NCBI GenBank assembly: GCA_963588595.1
Contig: CAVAIA010000062.1
Span: forward strand, 1-7,022
Direction: 5' to 3'
Length of the DNA stretch: 7,022 nucleotides
Source: Phoenicibacter sp963588595
GTDB lineage: Bacteria; Actinomycetota; Coriobacteriia; Coriobacteriales; Eggerthellaceae
The translations under genes and the position numbers were made by a program. Position 1 is the first letter of the stretch, and the number at the start of each line of letters is the position of its first letter. Positions 1 to 6,822 of this stretch are shown one piece after another. Below the pieces are notes generated by a model. That model did no database searches. It was not told the DNA's origin and saw only the letters and a list, made by a program, of their open reading frames with translations.

Positions 1-1892
1 GCCTATTTTCATTGGCGGATGGTGATTTGTTTGGCGCGGGAATAGGAAAAGGGCTTTGCACAAACATTCCTTATGTTGAAAGTGACTTTATCTTCAGTGC
101 GATTGCCGAAGAGACTGGTCTTTTGGGCGCGGCAGGAGTGCTTTTGCTTTACTTGCTTTTTGCTATAAGAGGAGTTTGCATCGCAGCAAGAGCAAAGTCG
201 GACGTAAGCTCATTTATATCCGTTGGTTGCACGTCGATCGTTGTTCTCCAAGCGTTTATCATCGTTGGAGGCGTCACCCGCTTGATTCCGATGACTGGAA
301 TAACTCTTCCTTTTGTAAGTCAAGGTGGAACTTCTCTAATTTGCGGTTTTGCCATTGTGGCGCTGCTCTTAAGAGCGGGAGATGAAGGAACGGGCCTTTC
401 AACCGAGATGAACGTTTCTAGAAGAAAACATGCGCTAGATGATGGTGTTTTGGGAAGATATGCTCTAGGTAAACGCTTGACTCACCTAATCATTATATTT
501 AGTTTGCTATTTTGCGCGCTAGTTGCAAATTTGACTTACATTATGGTGGTTGATGCAAAGAACATTCAAAACATGTCAAACAACAACCACACCATCGCCA
601 AAGAAGCCAAAACTGAGAGAGGCGCTATAACAACGTCGGATGGTGTTGTTTTAGCTAAGAGCGAAAAGCAAAGTGATGGGACTTATTCAAGGCTCTATCC
701 TTCAGGAGACCTTGCAAGTCACGTTGTTGGCTATTACTCTTCAATTTATGGAACGTCTGGAATTGAGGCATCGTTAAATGACACATTAACGGGCAAAGAA
801 AACTTTGCTCAATTCAGCGACCTTCTTGACTACATGACAGGAACAAAGCAAGCGGGAAATGACGTTAAGTTAACGATTAATTCGAGTGTGCAAGAGGCAG
901 CTCAACAAGCTTTGAGCGGACAAACGGGAAGTTGCGTTGTTTTAGATCCAACAACGGGGGAAGTTCTTGCTATGGCATCAAGCCCAACCTACGATGCTTC
1001 AGACGTTGAAAGTGTGCTTAAAAACGCAAGTTCTGGAAGCAGCGACTCATCGCTTTTGAACAGGGCAATATCCTCAATTTCAAGCCCAGGTTCAACTTTT
1101 AAGACTGTCACGTTAACAACTGCATTTACAAATGACATTGCAAACGAAAGCACAATTTTCTCGGCTCCTGGAAAGATGACAATCGGCAACGCTGCTGTCA
1201 CCAACTTTGGCTCAGCTGGTTATGGAAATGTTACATTGAGGCGAGGGTATGAATATTCCCTTAACACTGTCTTTGGGCAGCTTGGCGTTCAAATTGGAGC
1301 TAAGCGTCTAGTTTTGGGCGCAGAAAACTTTGGCTTTAACTCAAATATAGACTTCGAGCTGTCTGTTAAAAAGAGCGTCATGCCTGACCCTGACGAGATG
1401 ACAGAGTGGGAGACTGCATGGGCGGCTGCAGGAGAGCCTGTTGGCGAGCACTCCAGCCCGGCAGGCCCTCAAACGAACACTTTCCAAATGGCACTTGTTG
1501 CTGCAGCGATTGCTAACAATGGAACTATAATGCAACCTCACATCGTCGAGAGCGTTAGCAACGCCAAAGGTGAACTTGCTTCTTCAACAACTTCTTCAAT
1601 CTTTAAACAAGCTTGCACAAAAGAAGTCGCGTCCCGAGTCCTTGAGTGCATGAAAGGTGTTGTTAAAAATGGAAGTGGACGGGCGGCAGCGGTTAGCGGA
1701 GCGACTGTTGCAGGAAAGACTGGAACTGCCGAAAACGCAGGGCAGAACCCAGATTCTTGGTTTATTGGTATCGCGGACGCTGATGGAGACAAAAACGTTG
1801 TTATAGCGATTGAGATTGAAAAATGCGAGGAAGGTCTTGCTGCTTCAAAAGCCAAGGCAGTAATCGAGGCTGCCCTTGCTGCTCAAAAGTAA
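1..1892 (+). CDS. rodA-pbpA: SEDS glycosyltransferase (RodA/FtsW) fused to class B penicillin-binding protein, 5'-truncated
   Basis: This is a bifunctional cell-wall synthase: the SEDS part polymerises glycan from lipid II in the membrane and the PBP part cross-links it outside. The frame is open from base 3, so the TTG at 12 is not the true start; the N-terminal half of the SEDS domain lies upstream. Numbering residues from codon 12, 1-122 are the SEDS C-terminus: ESDFIF with the likely catalytic Asp at 25, three hydrophobic segments (about 39-58, 65-92, 98-121), and MTGITLPF followed by SQGG. A charged linker (about 121-155) leads to one membrane span (156-180) and the PBP start motif RGAI (203-206). 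Transpeptidase motifs are complete: STFK (Ser 361), SLN (416-418), KTGT (Lys 569). The PBP half resembles actinobacterial PbpA. Topology is sensible: SEDS proteins end in the cytoplasm, where the PBP span would begin. Whether it serves elongation or division cannot be decided from this half. High confidence in both domains and the continuous frame. Confidence 0.93.
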   Translation, partial: LFSLADGDLFGAGIGKGLCTNIPYVESDFIFSAIAEETGLLGAAGVLLLYLLFAIRGVCIAARAKSDVSSFISVGCTSIVVLQAFIIVGGVTRLIPMTGITLPFVSQGGTSLICGFAIVALLLRAGDEGTGLSTEMNVSRRKHALDDGVLGRYALGKRLTHLIIIFSLLFCALVANLTYIMVVDAKNIQNMSNNNHTIAKEAKTERGAITTSDGVVLAKSEKQSDGTYSRLYPSGDLASHVVGYYSSIYGTSGIEASLNDTLTGKENFAQFSDLLDYMTGTKQAGNDVKLTINSSVQEAAQQALSGQTGSCVVLDPTTGEVLAMASSPTYDASDVESVLKNASSGSSDSSLLNRAISSISSPGSTFKTVTLTTAFTNDIANESTIFSAPGKMTIGNAAVTNFGSAGYGNVTLRRGYEYSLNTVFGQLGVQIGAKRLVLGAENFGFNSNIDFELSVKKSVMPDPDEMTEWETAWAAAGEPVGEHSSPAGPQTNTFQMALVAAAIANNGTIMQPHIVESVSNAKGELASSTTSSIFKQACTKEVASRVLECMKGVVKNGSGRAAAVSGATVAGKTGTAENAGQNPDSWFIGIADADGDKNVVIAIEIEKCEEGLAASKAKAVIEAALAAQK

Positions 1893-1920
1893 GACGAAGA
1901 TAAAAGATTGGTTCTTCAAT

Positions 1921-1950
1921 TTAGAGGTTTTTAGGCTTGTATGGTAAAAT
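1921..1950 (+). promoter_or_regulatory. Possible promoter for pknB (extended -10)
   Basis: TAAAAT at 1945-1950 is preceded by TGG at 1942-1944, an extended -10 arrangement. The best -35 at an 18-bp spacing is TTAGAG at 1921-1926, only a partial match to TTGACA. No convincing terminator separates the upstream gene, so this may be an internal promoter on top of read-through. It is a sequence-pattern call only. Confidence 0.35.
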
Positions 1951-1955
1951 GTTAG

Positions 1956-1982
1956 GCACTAAGCACTTAATTTTTTAGCACT
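1956..1982 (+). repeat. Three direct GCACT repeats in the pknB leader
   Basis: GCACT occurs at 1956-1960, 1963-1967 and 1978-1982, each preceded by A or G and followed by T or A, with start-to-start distances of 7 and 15 bases. The cluster begins just after the candidate -10 box, about where transcription would start. It could be a regulator site, but no known operator matches it and it may be chance. Confidence 0.3.
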
Positions 1983-2007
1983 ACCGCAGAACAATTGAAA
2001 CACGTGT

Positions 2008-2021
2008 AAGGAGATAAAGTG
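2008..2021 (+). promoter_or_regulatory. Ribosome binding site that selects the GTG start of pknB
   Basis: AAGGAGA at 2008-2014 lies five bases (counted from GGAG) before the GTG at 2019. The in-frame ATG at 2037 has no such sequence before it, so the GTG start is preferred. Confidence 0.8.
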
Positions 2022-3935
2022 AGCGCAAATAGTTCAATGACTGGCAAAGTTTTAAATGGAAGGTATGAAATCGGCGAGAGAATCGGCGTTGGAGGGATGG
2101 CCGAGGTCTACAGCGCCCAAGATAGCGTTCTTGGCAGAATAGTTGCCGTAAAAGTCATGCTTTCAAAATATGCGGAGGACGAGGATTTTTCGCGTCGTTT
2201 CCGCCAAGAGGCAGCAGCTGCAGCCAACTTGCAATCACCTTACATTGTCAACGTATATGATTGGGGTCACGACCTCGGAACTTATTTCATCGTTATGGAA
2301 TATGTTCGTGGAAGCGATCTTAAAAGTGCAATCAAGCAAAGAGGCGCAATCAACCAACGCAAAGTTGCCGAAATCGGCAGTCAAGTTTGCCAAGCTCTAA
2401 GTGTTGCTCACGCTCAAGACATAGTTCACAGAGACATCAAGCCTCAAAATATAATGGTTCAACCTGACGGCAACGTCAAGGTGATGGATTTCGGGATTGC
2501 TAGAGCTAAAAACTCCGTTTCAGAAAAAACAGGAAACGTTTTAGGAACAGCTCACTACATCTCTCCTGAGCAGGCGCAAGGTCATGACTTAACTAACGCA
2601 ACTGACATCTATTCCCTCGGCGTTGTTCTTTATGAGGCAGCAACTGGAAAACTTCCTTTTGATGGACCTGACGCGATGAGTGTTGCTATGATGCAAGTGC
2701 AAGATGAGCCGATGTTGCCAAGCGCAATCAATCCAGATGTTGATCCAGCTCTCGAGGCAATCATAATAAAAGCAATGAGAAAGAAGCCAGAAGATCGATT
2801 TGCAACAGCTCAAGAAATGAAAGCGGCTCTAAATGACTATCTAGCTGGCAGAGCTAGCTCATCGTTCACATCCGCTGCAACATCAGTTTTGCCGGTTGCT
2901 GCAGCTGCGGCTGCTCTTTCTAAAGATGGCGCAACTCAAGTTATGTCGCCTGTTAATGCAAATGGTCAAGCTGCTAAACAAGGCACAGCCTACAACCAAA
3001 ACAACACGGCAGGCAAAAAGATGTCAGGAAAGAAAAAAGCTGGAATTGTTATCGGCTCTTTGCTCGCGATTGCTGCTATTGCTGCAGCATGTTGGTTTGC
3101 ATTTGGTCAAGGAGGAGACAAAATTGACGTTCCAGATGTGACAGGAATGACAACTGAGCAAGCTTCCACTGTTATAAAAGCAGCTGGCTTTGAGGTTGGA
3201 AGCATGGAAAGCGTTTATGACACAAGCACCGAAGCTGGGCATGTTATAAGTCAAAACCCGAAGAGTGGCGACAAAGCGGCAAAGGGCACGAAAATTAACC
3301 TAGTAATTTCTCAAGGAACTGAGCAAATTGAGGTTCCGGATGTAACAAACATGTCGCAAAAGGATGCGCAAGCGGCGCTTATCAAAGCGGGGTTTGCAAT
3401 TGGAACGATAAGTGAAGAATATTCGTCGTCTGTTGCAGAGGGAAATGTTATGAAACAAGACCCTGCTGGAGGGCAAAATAAGGCGAAAGGTTCAAGCATC
3501 AATCTTGTTATATCAAAGGGCGCTGAGACTGTGACTGTTCCTAACTTGATAGGGCTAACTCTCGATCAAGCGAGAACGACTGCGGCAAATTATGGATTTA
3601 CGATTTCACAAACGGGCAGCCAAGCTTCTGACTCTGTTGCGGAAGGGTCAATTATTTCTCAAAGCCCTCAAGCAGGCTCGCAAGCTAAAAAGGGAAGCGC
3701 GATAGGATATGTCATTTCAACGGGCTCTTCGCAAGTGAGTGTTCCAAACGTTGTTGGATACACCTCAACCGGGGCAAAGAGCGCGATCGAGAGCTTGGGA
3801 TTGGTTTGCGTTGTTCGCGAGCAAAGCTCATCATCGGTTGCAAGTGGTAACGTTATTTCTGTGAACCCGAGCGCAGGTTCGAAGGTTGAAGTTGGCTCAA
3901 CTGTGACTATAATTGTGTCTAGTGGTTCTAATTAA
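2019..3935 (+). CDS. pknB: PASTA-domain serine/threonine protein kinase PknB
   Basis: This is a membrane-anchored Hanks-type kinase that couples cell-wall state to cytoplasmic phosphorylation. The kinase domain (about 15-275) is intact: glycine loop GVGGMAEV (23-30), ATP lysine 45 in VAVK, helix-C Glu about 64, HRDIKPQN (137-144) with catalytic Asp 139, DFG (157-159), and an activation segment with Ser/Thr at 166, 168, 171 and 177 ending in SPE (182-184). A low-complexity Ala/Ser/Gln/Asn linker (about 276-335) and a basic patch (GKKMSGKKK) precede one membrane span (342-362). The extracellular part is four PASTA domains (about 369-432, 438-500, 506-567, 574-637), which in this family bind muropeptides or lipid II. 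The length of 638 residues is normal for a four-PASTA PknB. It follows the SEDS-PBP gene, as in actinobacterial wall clusters, but no pknA-type second kinase lies between them. The start is GTG with a good ribosome site. Confidence 0.96.
   Translation: MSANSSMTGKVLNGRYEIGERIGVGGMAEVYSAQDSVLGRIVAVKVMLSKYAEDEDFSRRFRQEAAAAANLQSPYIVNVYDWGHDLGTYFIVMEYVRGSDLKSAIKQRGAINQRKVAEIGSQVCQALSVAHAQDIVHRDIKPQNIMVQPDGNVKVMDFGIARAKNSVSEKTGNVLGTAHYISPEQAQGHDLTNATDIYSLGVVLYEAATGKLPFDGPDAMSVAMMQVQDEPMLPSAINPDVDPALEAIIIKAMRKKPEDRFATAQEMKAALNDYLAGRASSSFTSAATSVLPVAAAAAALSKDGATQVMSPVNANGQAAKQGTAYNQNNTAGKKMSGKKKAGIVIGSLLAIAAIAAACWFAFGQGGDKIDVPDVTGMTTEQASTVIKAAGFEVGSMESVYDTSTEAGHVISQNPKSGDKAAKGTKINLVISQGTEQIEVPDVTNMSQKDAQAALIKAGFAIGTISEEYSSSVAEGNVMKQDPAGGQNKAKGSSINLVISKGAETVTVPNLIGLTLDQARTTAANYGFTISQTGSQASDSVAEGSIISQSPQAGSQAKKGSAIGYVISTGSSQVSVPNVVGYTSTGAKSAIESLGLVCVVREQSSSSVASGNVISVNPSAGSKVEVGSTVTIIVSSGSN
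3123..3929 (+). other. Four tandem PASTA domains of PknB
   Basis: Each unit runs about 64-68 residues from a VPDV/VPNL/VPNV start to a final VIS or IVS strand. Each also has an inner (V/I)AxG or EAGH turn followed by VIsQnP-like residues. Units 1 and 2 are most alike; unit 4 is the most diverged and ends the protein. The DNA copies differ throughout, so this is an old protein repeat rather than a recent DNA duplication. Confidence 0.9.
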
Positions 3936-3956
3936 AAATAAAGTGCTCGAGGATCT

Positions 3957-3969
3957 GGAGAGTTAAATG
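3957..3969 (+). promoter_or_regulatory. Ribosome binding site of the pyrophosphatase gene
   Basis: GGAG at 3957-3960 lies six bases before the ATG at 3967, inside a 31-bp spacer after the pknB stop. There is no terminator or clear promoter in that spacer, which supports co-transcription with pknB. Confidence 0.75.
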
Positions 3970-5343
3970 AATAAAAAAGTTCTTGTTTTCGGTCACAGAA
4001 ACCCAGACAACGATTCAATCAGCTCGGCAGTCGCTTATGCCTATCTAAAAAATAAGCTCTCTGAGCGAAAGGAACGCTATCACGAAAAAGAAGATGGCTA
4101 TGACTACGTTCCAGCTCGCCTCGGCGAGATGCCAAAGGAAAGCGAGTGGGTTTTAAAAAAGAACGGTTTTGACTTTCCAGTTTTGATCTCTCACGTTTTT
4201 CCGCGCGTTTGTGATGTTATGACTCCAAATCCAATCGCTGTTAAAAAAGACACGACGATGATGGAGGCGGGAAGGCTCCTTCGAAAACATAACATTCGCT
4301 CTCTCGTTGTTGAAGACAATGATGGTAAATTCGTCGGCTTGATTTCAACGAGGAATGTTGCTGAGCGCTATGTTGAAGCGACTGACGCTCTTGACTCTGA
4401 AAACTACACCAATGGTGACGTAGCAAAATCATTAGAGGAATCTTTGTCTCAAAGTGTTAGCGAGTTGATGTCAACGGACGTGTTTACCGTTGATAAAGAG
4501 CATGTTTTAAAGGACGCCATAACCGATCTTATGGAAAGCCCTTTGAGGGAAGGCGTTGCAATCGATGAAGATGGGCGTGCCGTTGGAATTGTAACAAGAA
4601 GCGACGTCGCGCGTTATGACAGACGCCGCGTTATTCTAGTTGACCATAACGAAACGAGGCAATCTGCTCCTGGGATCGAAACTGCAAAAATTATGGAGAT
4701 CGTTGACCACCATAGAATTGCAGACGTGACAACGAGCGATCCAATCAAGTTTTTAGGACTTCCAATAGGCTCAACTGCAACCATTGTTGCGCTTGAATTT
4801 GAGAAGCATAGAGTTAGCATTCCTCCCAAGATCGCGGAAGTTTTGCTCTCGGCAGTTATGACAGACACTTTGCTTTTAAAGTCTCCAACGACAACTCATT
4901 CAGATATTGAGCAAGCTGACTATTTGGCAGACATAATCGGCGAAGAAGCGCTAGACTTCGGAAAACTTGTTTTTGAGAAGAGAGGCGACGATTCAAAGAT
5001 CCCGATCGACTCTCTTGTTGCGGGGGACTCAAAGGAGTTCATGCTCGACACTGACGTTATTTTAGTTTGCGCTCATGAAACAACAAATCTCGACGCCGTT
5101 TTGGCAAGAGAGGCTGAAATAAGAGAATATATGCAAATGTTGCTCCAAGCGAAAAAATATAAATTCGTTCTTTTCATGGTCACAGACATTCTAAAAGAAG
5201 GCTCGCAATTCATTTGCGAAGGTGACAGAAAGGCCATGAACAGGGTGTTTGACATAGAATGCCATGGTCAAGGCGGAACATGGATGCCAGGCATTGTTTC
5301 AAGAAAGAAGCAAGTTGCTCCCTTGCTTTTAAACTACATCTAG
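3967..5343 (+). CDS. ppaC: CBS-domain manganese-dependent inorganic pyrophosphatase (family II, DHH superfamily)
   Basis: This cytoplasmic enzyme hydrolyses pyrophosphate to two phosphates, pulling biosynthetic reactions forward. The DHH catalytic domain is split by a regulatory insert. Residues 1-80 carry GHRNPDND with metal ligands His 10, Asp 14 and Asp 16. Two CBS domains follow (about 82-140, starting VMTPNP, and about 165-216, starting LMSTDV). The catalytic domain then resumes with VDHNE (225-229), DHH (247-249), GSTATIV (268-274) and MTDT (Asp 300). The C-terminal DHHA2 domain (about 325-458) ends with the substrate-binding SRKKQ (445-449). At 458 residues it is longer than the roughly 310-residue plain family II enzymes but lacks room for the DRTGG domain found between the CBS domains in some relatives. 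Known CBS enzymes of this family are inhibited or activated by adenine nucleotides; that this one is too is an inference. It is probably in an operon with pknB. Confidence 0.94.
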   Translation: MNKKVLVFGHRNPDNDSISSAVAYAYLKNKLSERKERYHEKEDGYDYVPARLGEMPKESEWVLKKNGFDFPVLISHVFPRVCDVMTPNPIAVKKDTTMMEAGRLLRKHNIRSLVVEDNDGKFVGLISTRNVAERYVEATDALDSENYTNGDVAKSLEESLSQSVSELMSTDVFTVDKEHVLKDAITDLMESPLREGVAIDEDGRAVGIVTRSDVARYDRRRVILVDHNETRQSAPGIETAKIMEIVDHHRIADVTTSDPIKFLGLPIGSTATIVALEFEKHRVSIPPKIAEVLLSAVMTDTLLLKSPTTTHSDIEQADYLADIIGEEALDFGKLVFEKRGDDSKIPIDSLVAGDSKEFMLDTDVILVCAHETTNLDAVLAREAEIREYMQMLLQAKKYKFVLFMVTDILKEGSQFICEGDRKAMNRVFDIECHGQGGTWMPGIVSRKKQVAPLLLNYI

Positions 5344-5382
5344 TTTTAAAATTTTAAAAGGTTTTTAAGTTTAATAAAATTT
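5344..5382 (+). promoter_or_regulatory. AT-rich spacer with palindrome and possible eno promoter
   Basis: The 69 bases between the pyrophosphatase stop and eno are almost all A and T. Directly after the stop, 5344-5359 is a perfect 16-base palindrome made of alternating T4 and A4 blocks. A -10-like TAAAAT lies at 5375-5380, with no good -35 (TTTTAA at 5352-5357 at 17 bp spacing). AAATTTTA (5349-5356) and TAAAATTT (5375-5382) are also complementary arms. This could be a promoter with A-tract enhancement or a weak transcript end, and the two cannot be separated by eye. Confidence 0.3.
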
Positions 5383-5398
5383 CCAAAAGATAAAAGAG

Positions 5399-5415
5399 AA
5401 AGGGTTAGGGAAATG
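5399..5415 (+). promoter_or_regulatory. Ribosome binding site of eno
   Basis: AAAGGG at 5399-5404 ends eight bases before the ATG at 5413. A second purine run, AGGG at 5407-5410, is too close (two bases) to be the main site. The start is also fixed by the conserved enolase N-terminus right after the ATG. Confidence 0.6.
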
Positions 5416-6699
5416 GCGGTAGTAACAGATGTTTTTGCAAGACAAATTCTTGATTCAAGAGGAAATCCGACAGTTGAGGTCGATGTTGAGCTCGATGATG
5501 GCGCGTTGGGCAGAGCTGCAGTTCCTTCTGGCGCTTCAACTGGCGCTTTTGAAGCAGTTGAGCTTCGCGATGGAGATAAATCAAACTATCTCGGAAAAAG
5601 TGTCGAGAAGGCAGTTGAGAATGTAAACTCAAAGATAGCTGAGGAAATCATCGGTCTTGAGGCGGATGATCAAAGAAGCGTCGACATGTTGATGATCGCT
5701 GCTGATGGAACTGAAAACAAAGGCAACTTTGGCGCAAATGCCATTTTGGGGGCATCTTTAGCTGTTGCAAAAGCAGCTGCGGAAAGCGCTGGTTTGCCTT
5801 TATATAAATATATAGGTGGCGCGTCTGCTCACGTTTTGCCAACGCCGATGATGAACATTTTAAATGGTGGCGTTCATGCCGACAACAACGTTGACTTCCA
5901 AGAGTTCATGATTATGCCAGTTGGAGCTTCAAGTTTTGCCGAGGCGCTTCGTTGGTGTTCAGAAATCTACCACACTCTTAAATCCGTTTTGCATGAAGCG
6001 GGTCTTGGAGGCGGAGTTGGAGACGAAGGTGGATTTGCGCCTAACTTAAAAACAAATGAAGAGCCGCTAATTTGGATAGAGAAAGCTTGCGAGAAAGCAG
6101 GCTATAAGCCTGGCGTCGACATAATGTTTGCTATGGATCCTGCTTCAACTGAGTTCTATGACGAAAAGAAGAAAAAATACGTTTTGAGTGGAGAAGGAAG
6201 AGAGCTCTCAAGCGACGAGATGGTTGATTATTGGGCAGCTCTAGTCGAAAAGCATCCGATTATCTCAATCGAGGATGGAATGGCTGAAGAAGATTGGGAT
6301 GGATGGAAAAAGTTGACTGAAAGGATTGGAGACAAAGTCCAACTCGTTGGAGATGATCTATTTGTAACTAACGCAAAGCGCCTCCAAAAAGGAATAGATA
6401 ATGGTTGCGCGAATTCAATTCTTATTAAACTTAACCAAATTGGATCGCTAAGTGAAACTTTAACGACGATCGAGCTTGCAAAAACTCATGGCTACACTTG
6501 CGTTATTTCCCACAGAAGTGGCGAGACGGAAGACACAACTCTCGCCGATTTGGCGGTTGCTATGAATGCTGGGCAAATCAAAACAGGAGCTCCTTGCAGG
6601 AGTGATCGCATCGCTAAATATAATCAACTTCTTCGAATTGAGGAGCAACTCGGAGAGGAAGCGACTTACGCCGGAAAGAGTGCTTTCTATAATCTGTAA
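5413..6699 (+). CDS. eno: Enolase (phosphopyruvate hydratase)
   Basis: This enzyme converts 2-phosphoglycerate to phosphoenolpyruvate in glycolysis, and the reverse in gluconeogenesis. The protein is full length at 428 residues, as usual for bacterial enolases. The N-terminal domain has ILDSRGNPTVEV (12-23) and the mobile loop SGAST (39-43). Catalytic and ligand residues are all visible: His 155 in GVHADN, Glu 205 in GDEGGF, magnesium ligands Asp 242, Glu 287 (SIEDGM) and Asp 314 (VGDDLF), catalytic Lys 339 (LIKLNQ), SHRSGETED (366-374) and Lys 390 in QIKTGAP. The TGAPCRSDR stretch (391-399) looks actinobacterial. It starts 69 bp after the pyrophosphatase gene and is followed by a strong terminator, so it is the last gene of its transcript. 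It may share the pknB-pyrophosphatase transcript or use its own promoter in the AT-rich spacer. Identity is certain from conserved motifs along the whole length. Confidence 0.98.
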   Translation: MAVVTDVFARQILDSRGNPTVEVDVELDDGALGRAAVPSGASTGAFEAVELRDGDKSNYLGKSVEKAVENVNSKIAEEIIGLEADDQRSVDMLMIAADGTENKGNFGANAILGASLAVAKAAAESAGLPLYKYIGGASAHVLPTPMMNILNGGVHADNNVDFQEFMIMPVGASSFAEALRWCSEIYHTLKSVLHEAGLGGGVGDEGGFAPNLKTNEEPLIWIEKACEKAGYKPGVDIMFAMDPASTEFYDEKKKKYVLSGEGRELSSDEMVDYWAALVEKHPIISIEDGMAEEDWDGWKKLTERIGDKVQLVGDDLFVTNAKRLQKGIDNGCANSILIKLNQIGSLSETLTTIELAKTHGYTCVISHRSGETEDTTLADLAVAMNAGQIKTGAPCRSDRIAKYNQLLRIEEQLGEEATYAGKSAFYNL

Positions 6700-6704
6700 A
6701 AATA

Positions 6705-6727
6705 GATTAAATGACAAAAATTTAATC
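6705..6727 (+). other. AT-rich stem-loop just after eno
   Basis: GATTAAAT (6705-6712) and ATTTAATC (6720-6727) form a perfect 8-bp stem with a 7-base loop, six bases after the eno stop. It contains only two G-C pairs' worth of strength at most and no T-run follows, so it is not a classical terminator; it could protect the mRNA 3' end. Confidence 0.45.
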
Positions 6728-6737
6728 GTGTTTAATT

Positions 6738-6800
6738 AAAAATAGGGCGCTGAACTGCTAACTTTTCACCAATTAAGTTAGAAATTCTCGCCCTTTTTTT
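6738..6800 (+). terminator. Intrinsic terminator after eno, possibly bidirectional
   Basis: The outer stem AGGGCG (6744-6749) pairs with CGCCCT (6789-6794), and a run of seven T follows (6794-6800). Inside sits a second perfect 7-bp stem, CTAACTT (6758-6764) with AAGTTAG (6775-6781), closing a 10-base loop; the two stems are separated by an 8/7-base internal loop. AAAAA at 6738-6742 gives a T-run on the other strand, so it might also stop transcripts from the right. Confidence 0.85.
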
Positions 6801-6813
6801 ATATCAAAACGTC

Positions 6814-6819
6814 TATAAT
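6814..6819 (+). promoter_or_regulatory. Candidate -10 box for the symporter gene
   Basis: TATAAT at 6814-6819 is a perfect -10 hexamer, 57 bases before the gene's ATG and after the eno terminator, where a new promoter is expected. The -35 region falls in the CCCTTT/T-run of the terminator and does not match TTGACA. Confidence 0.5.
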
Positions 6820-6822
6820 GAA

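Noticed and set aside
1538..1855. Minus-strand open frame of 105 codons opposite the PBP domain
   Set aside because: It lies fully inside the well-supported PBP frame on the other strand, has no recognisable domain, and no ribosome site stands out; it is a shadow frame.
408..1892. Separate PBP gene starting at the ATG at 408
   Set aside because: There is no stop codon in the frame between the SEDS part and this ATG, and the nearest purine-rich stretch is too far upstream for a good ribosome site. A fusion is simpler.
1896..1917. GAAGA/TCTTC stem as a terminator of the wall synthase gene
   Set aside because: Only five base pairs with an 11-base-plus loop and no T-run directly after it.
1975..1983. 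TTAGCACTA as a CIRCE (HrcA) operator half
   Set aside because: The inverted partner half GAGTGCTAA is absent downstream at the required spacing.
5405..5842. Small overlapping frames on both strands at the start of eno
   Set aside because: They overlap the conserved N-terminal half of enolase in other frames and show no motif of their own.
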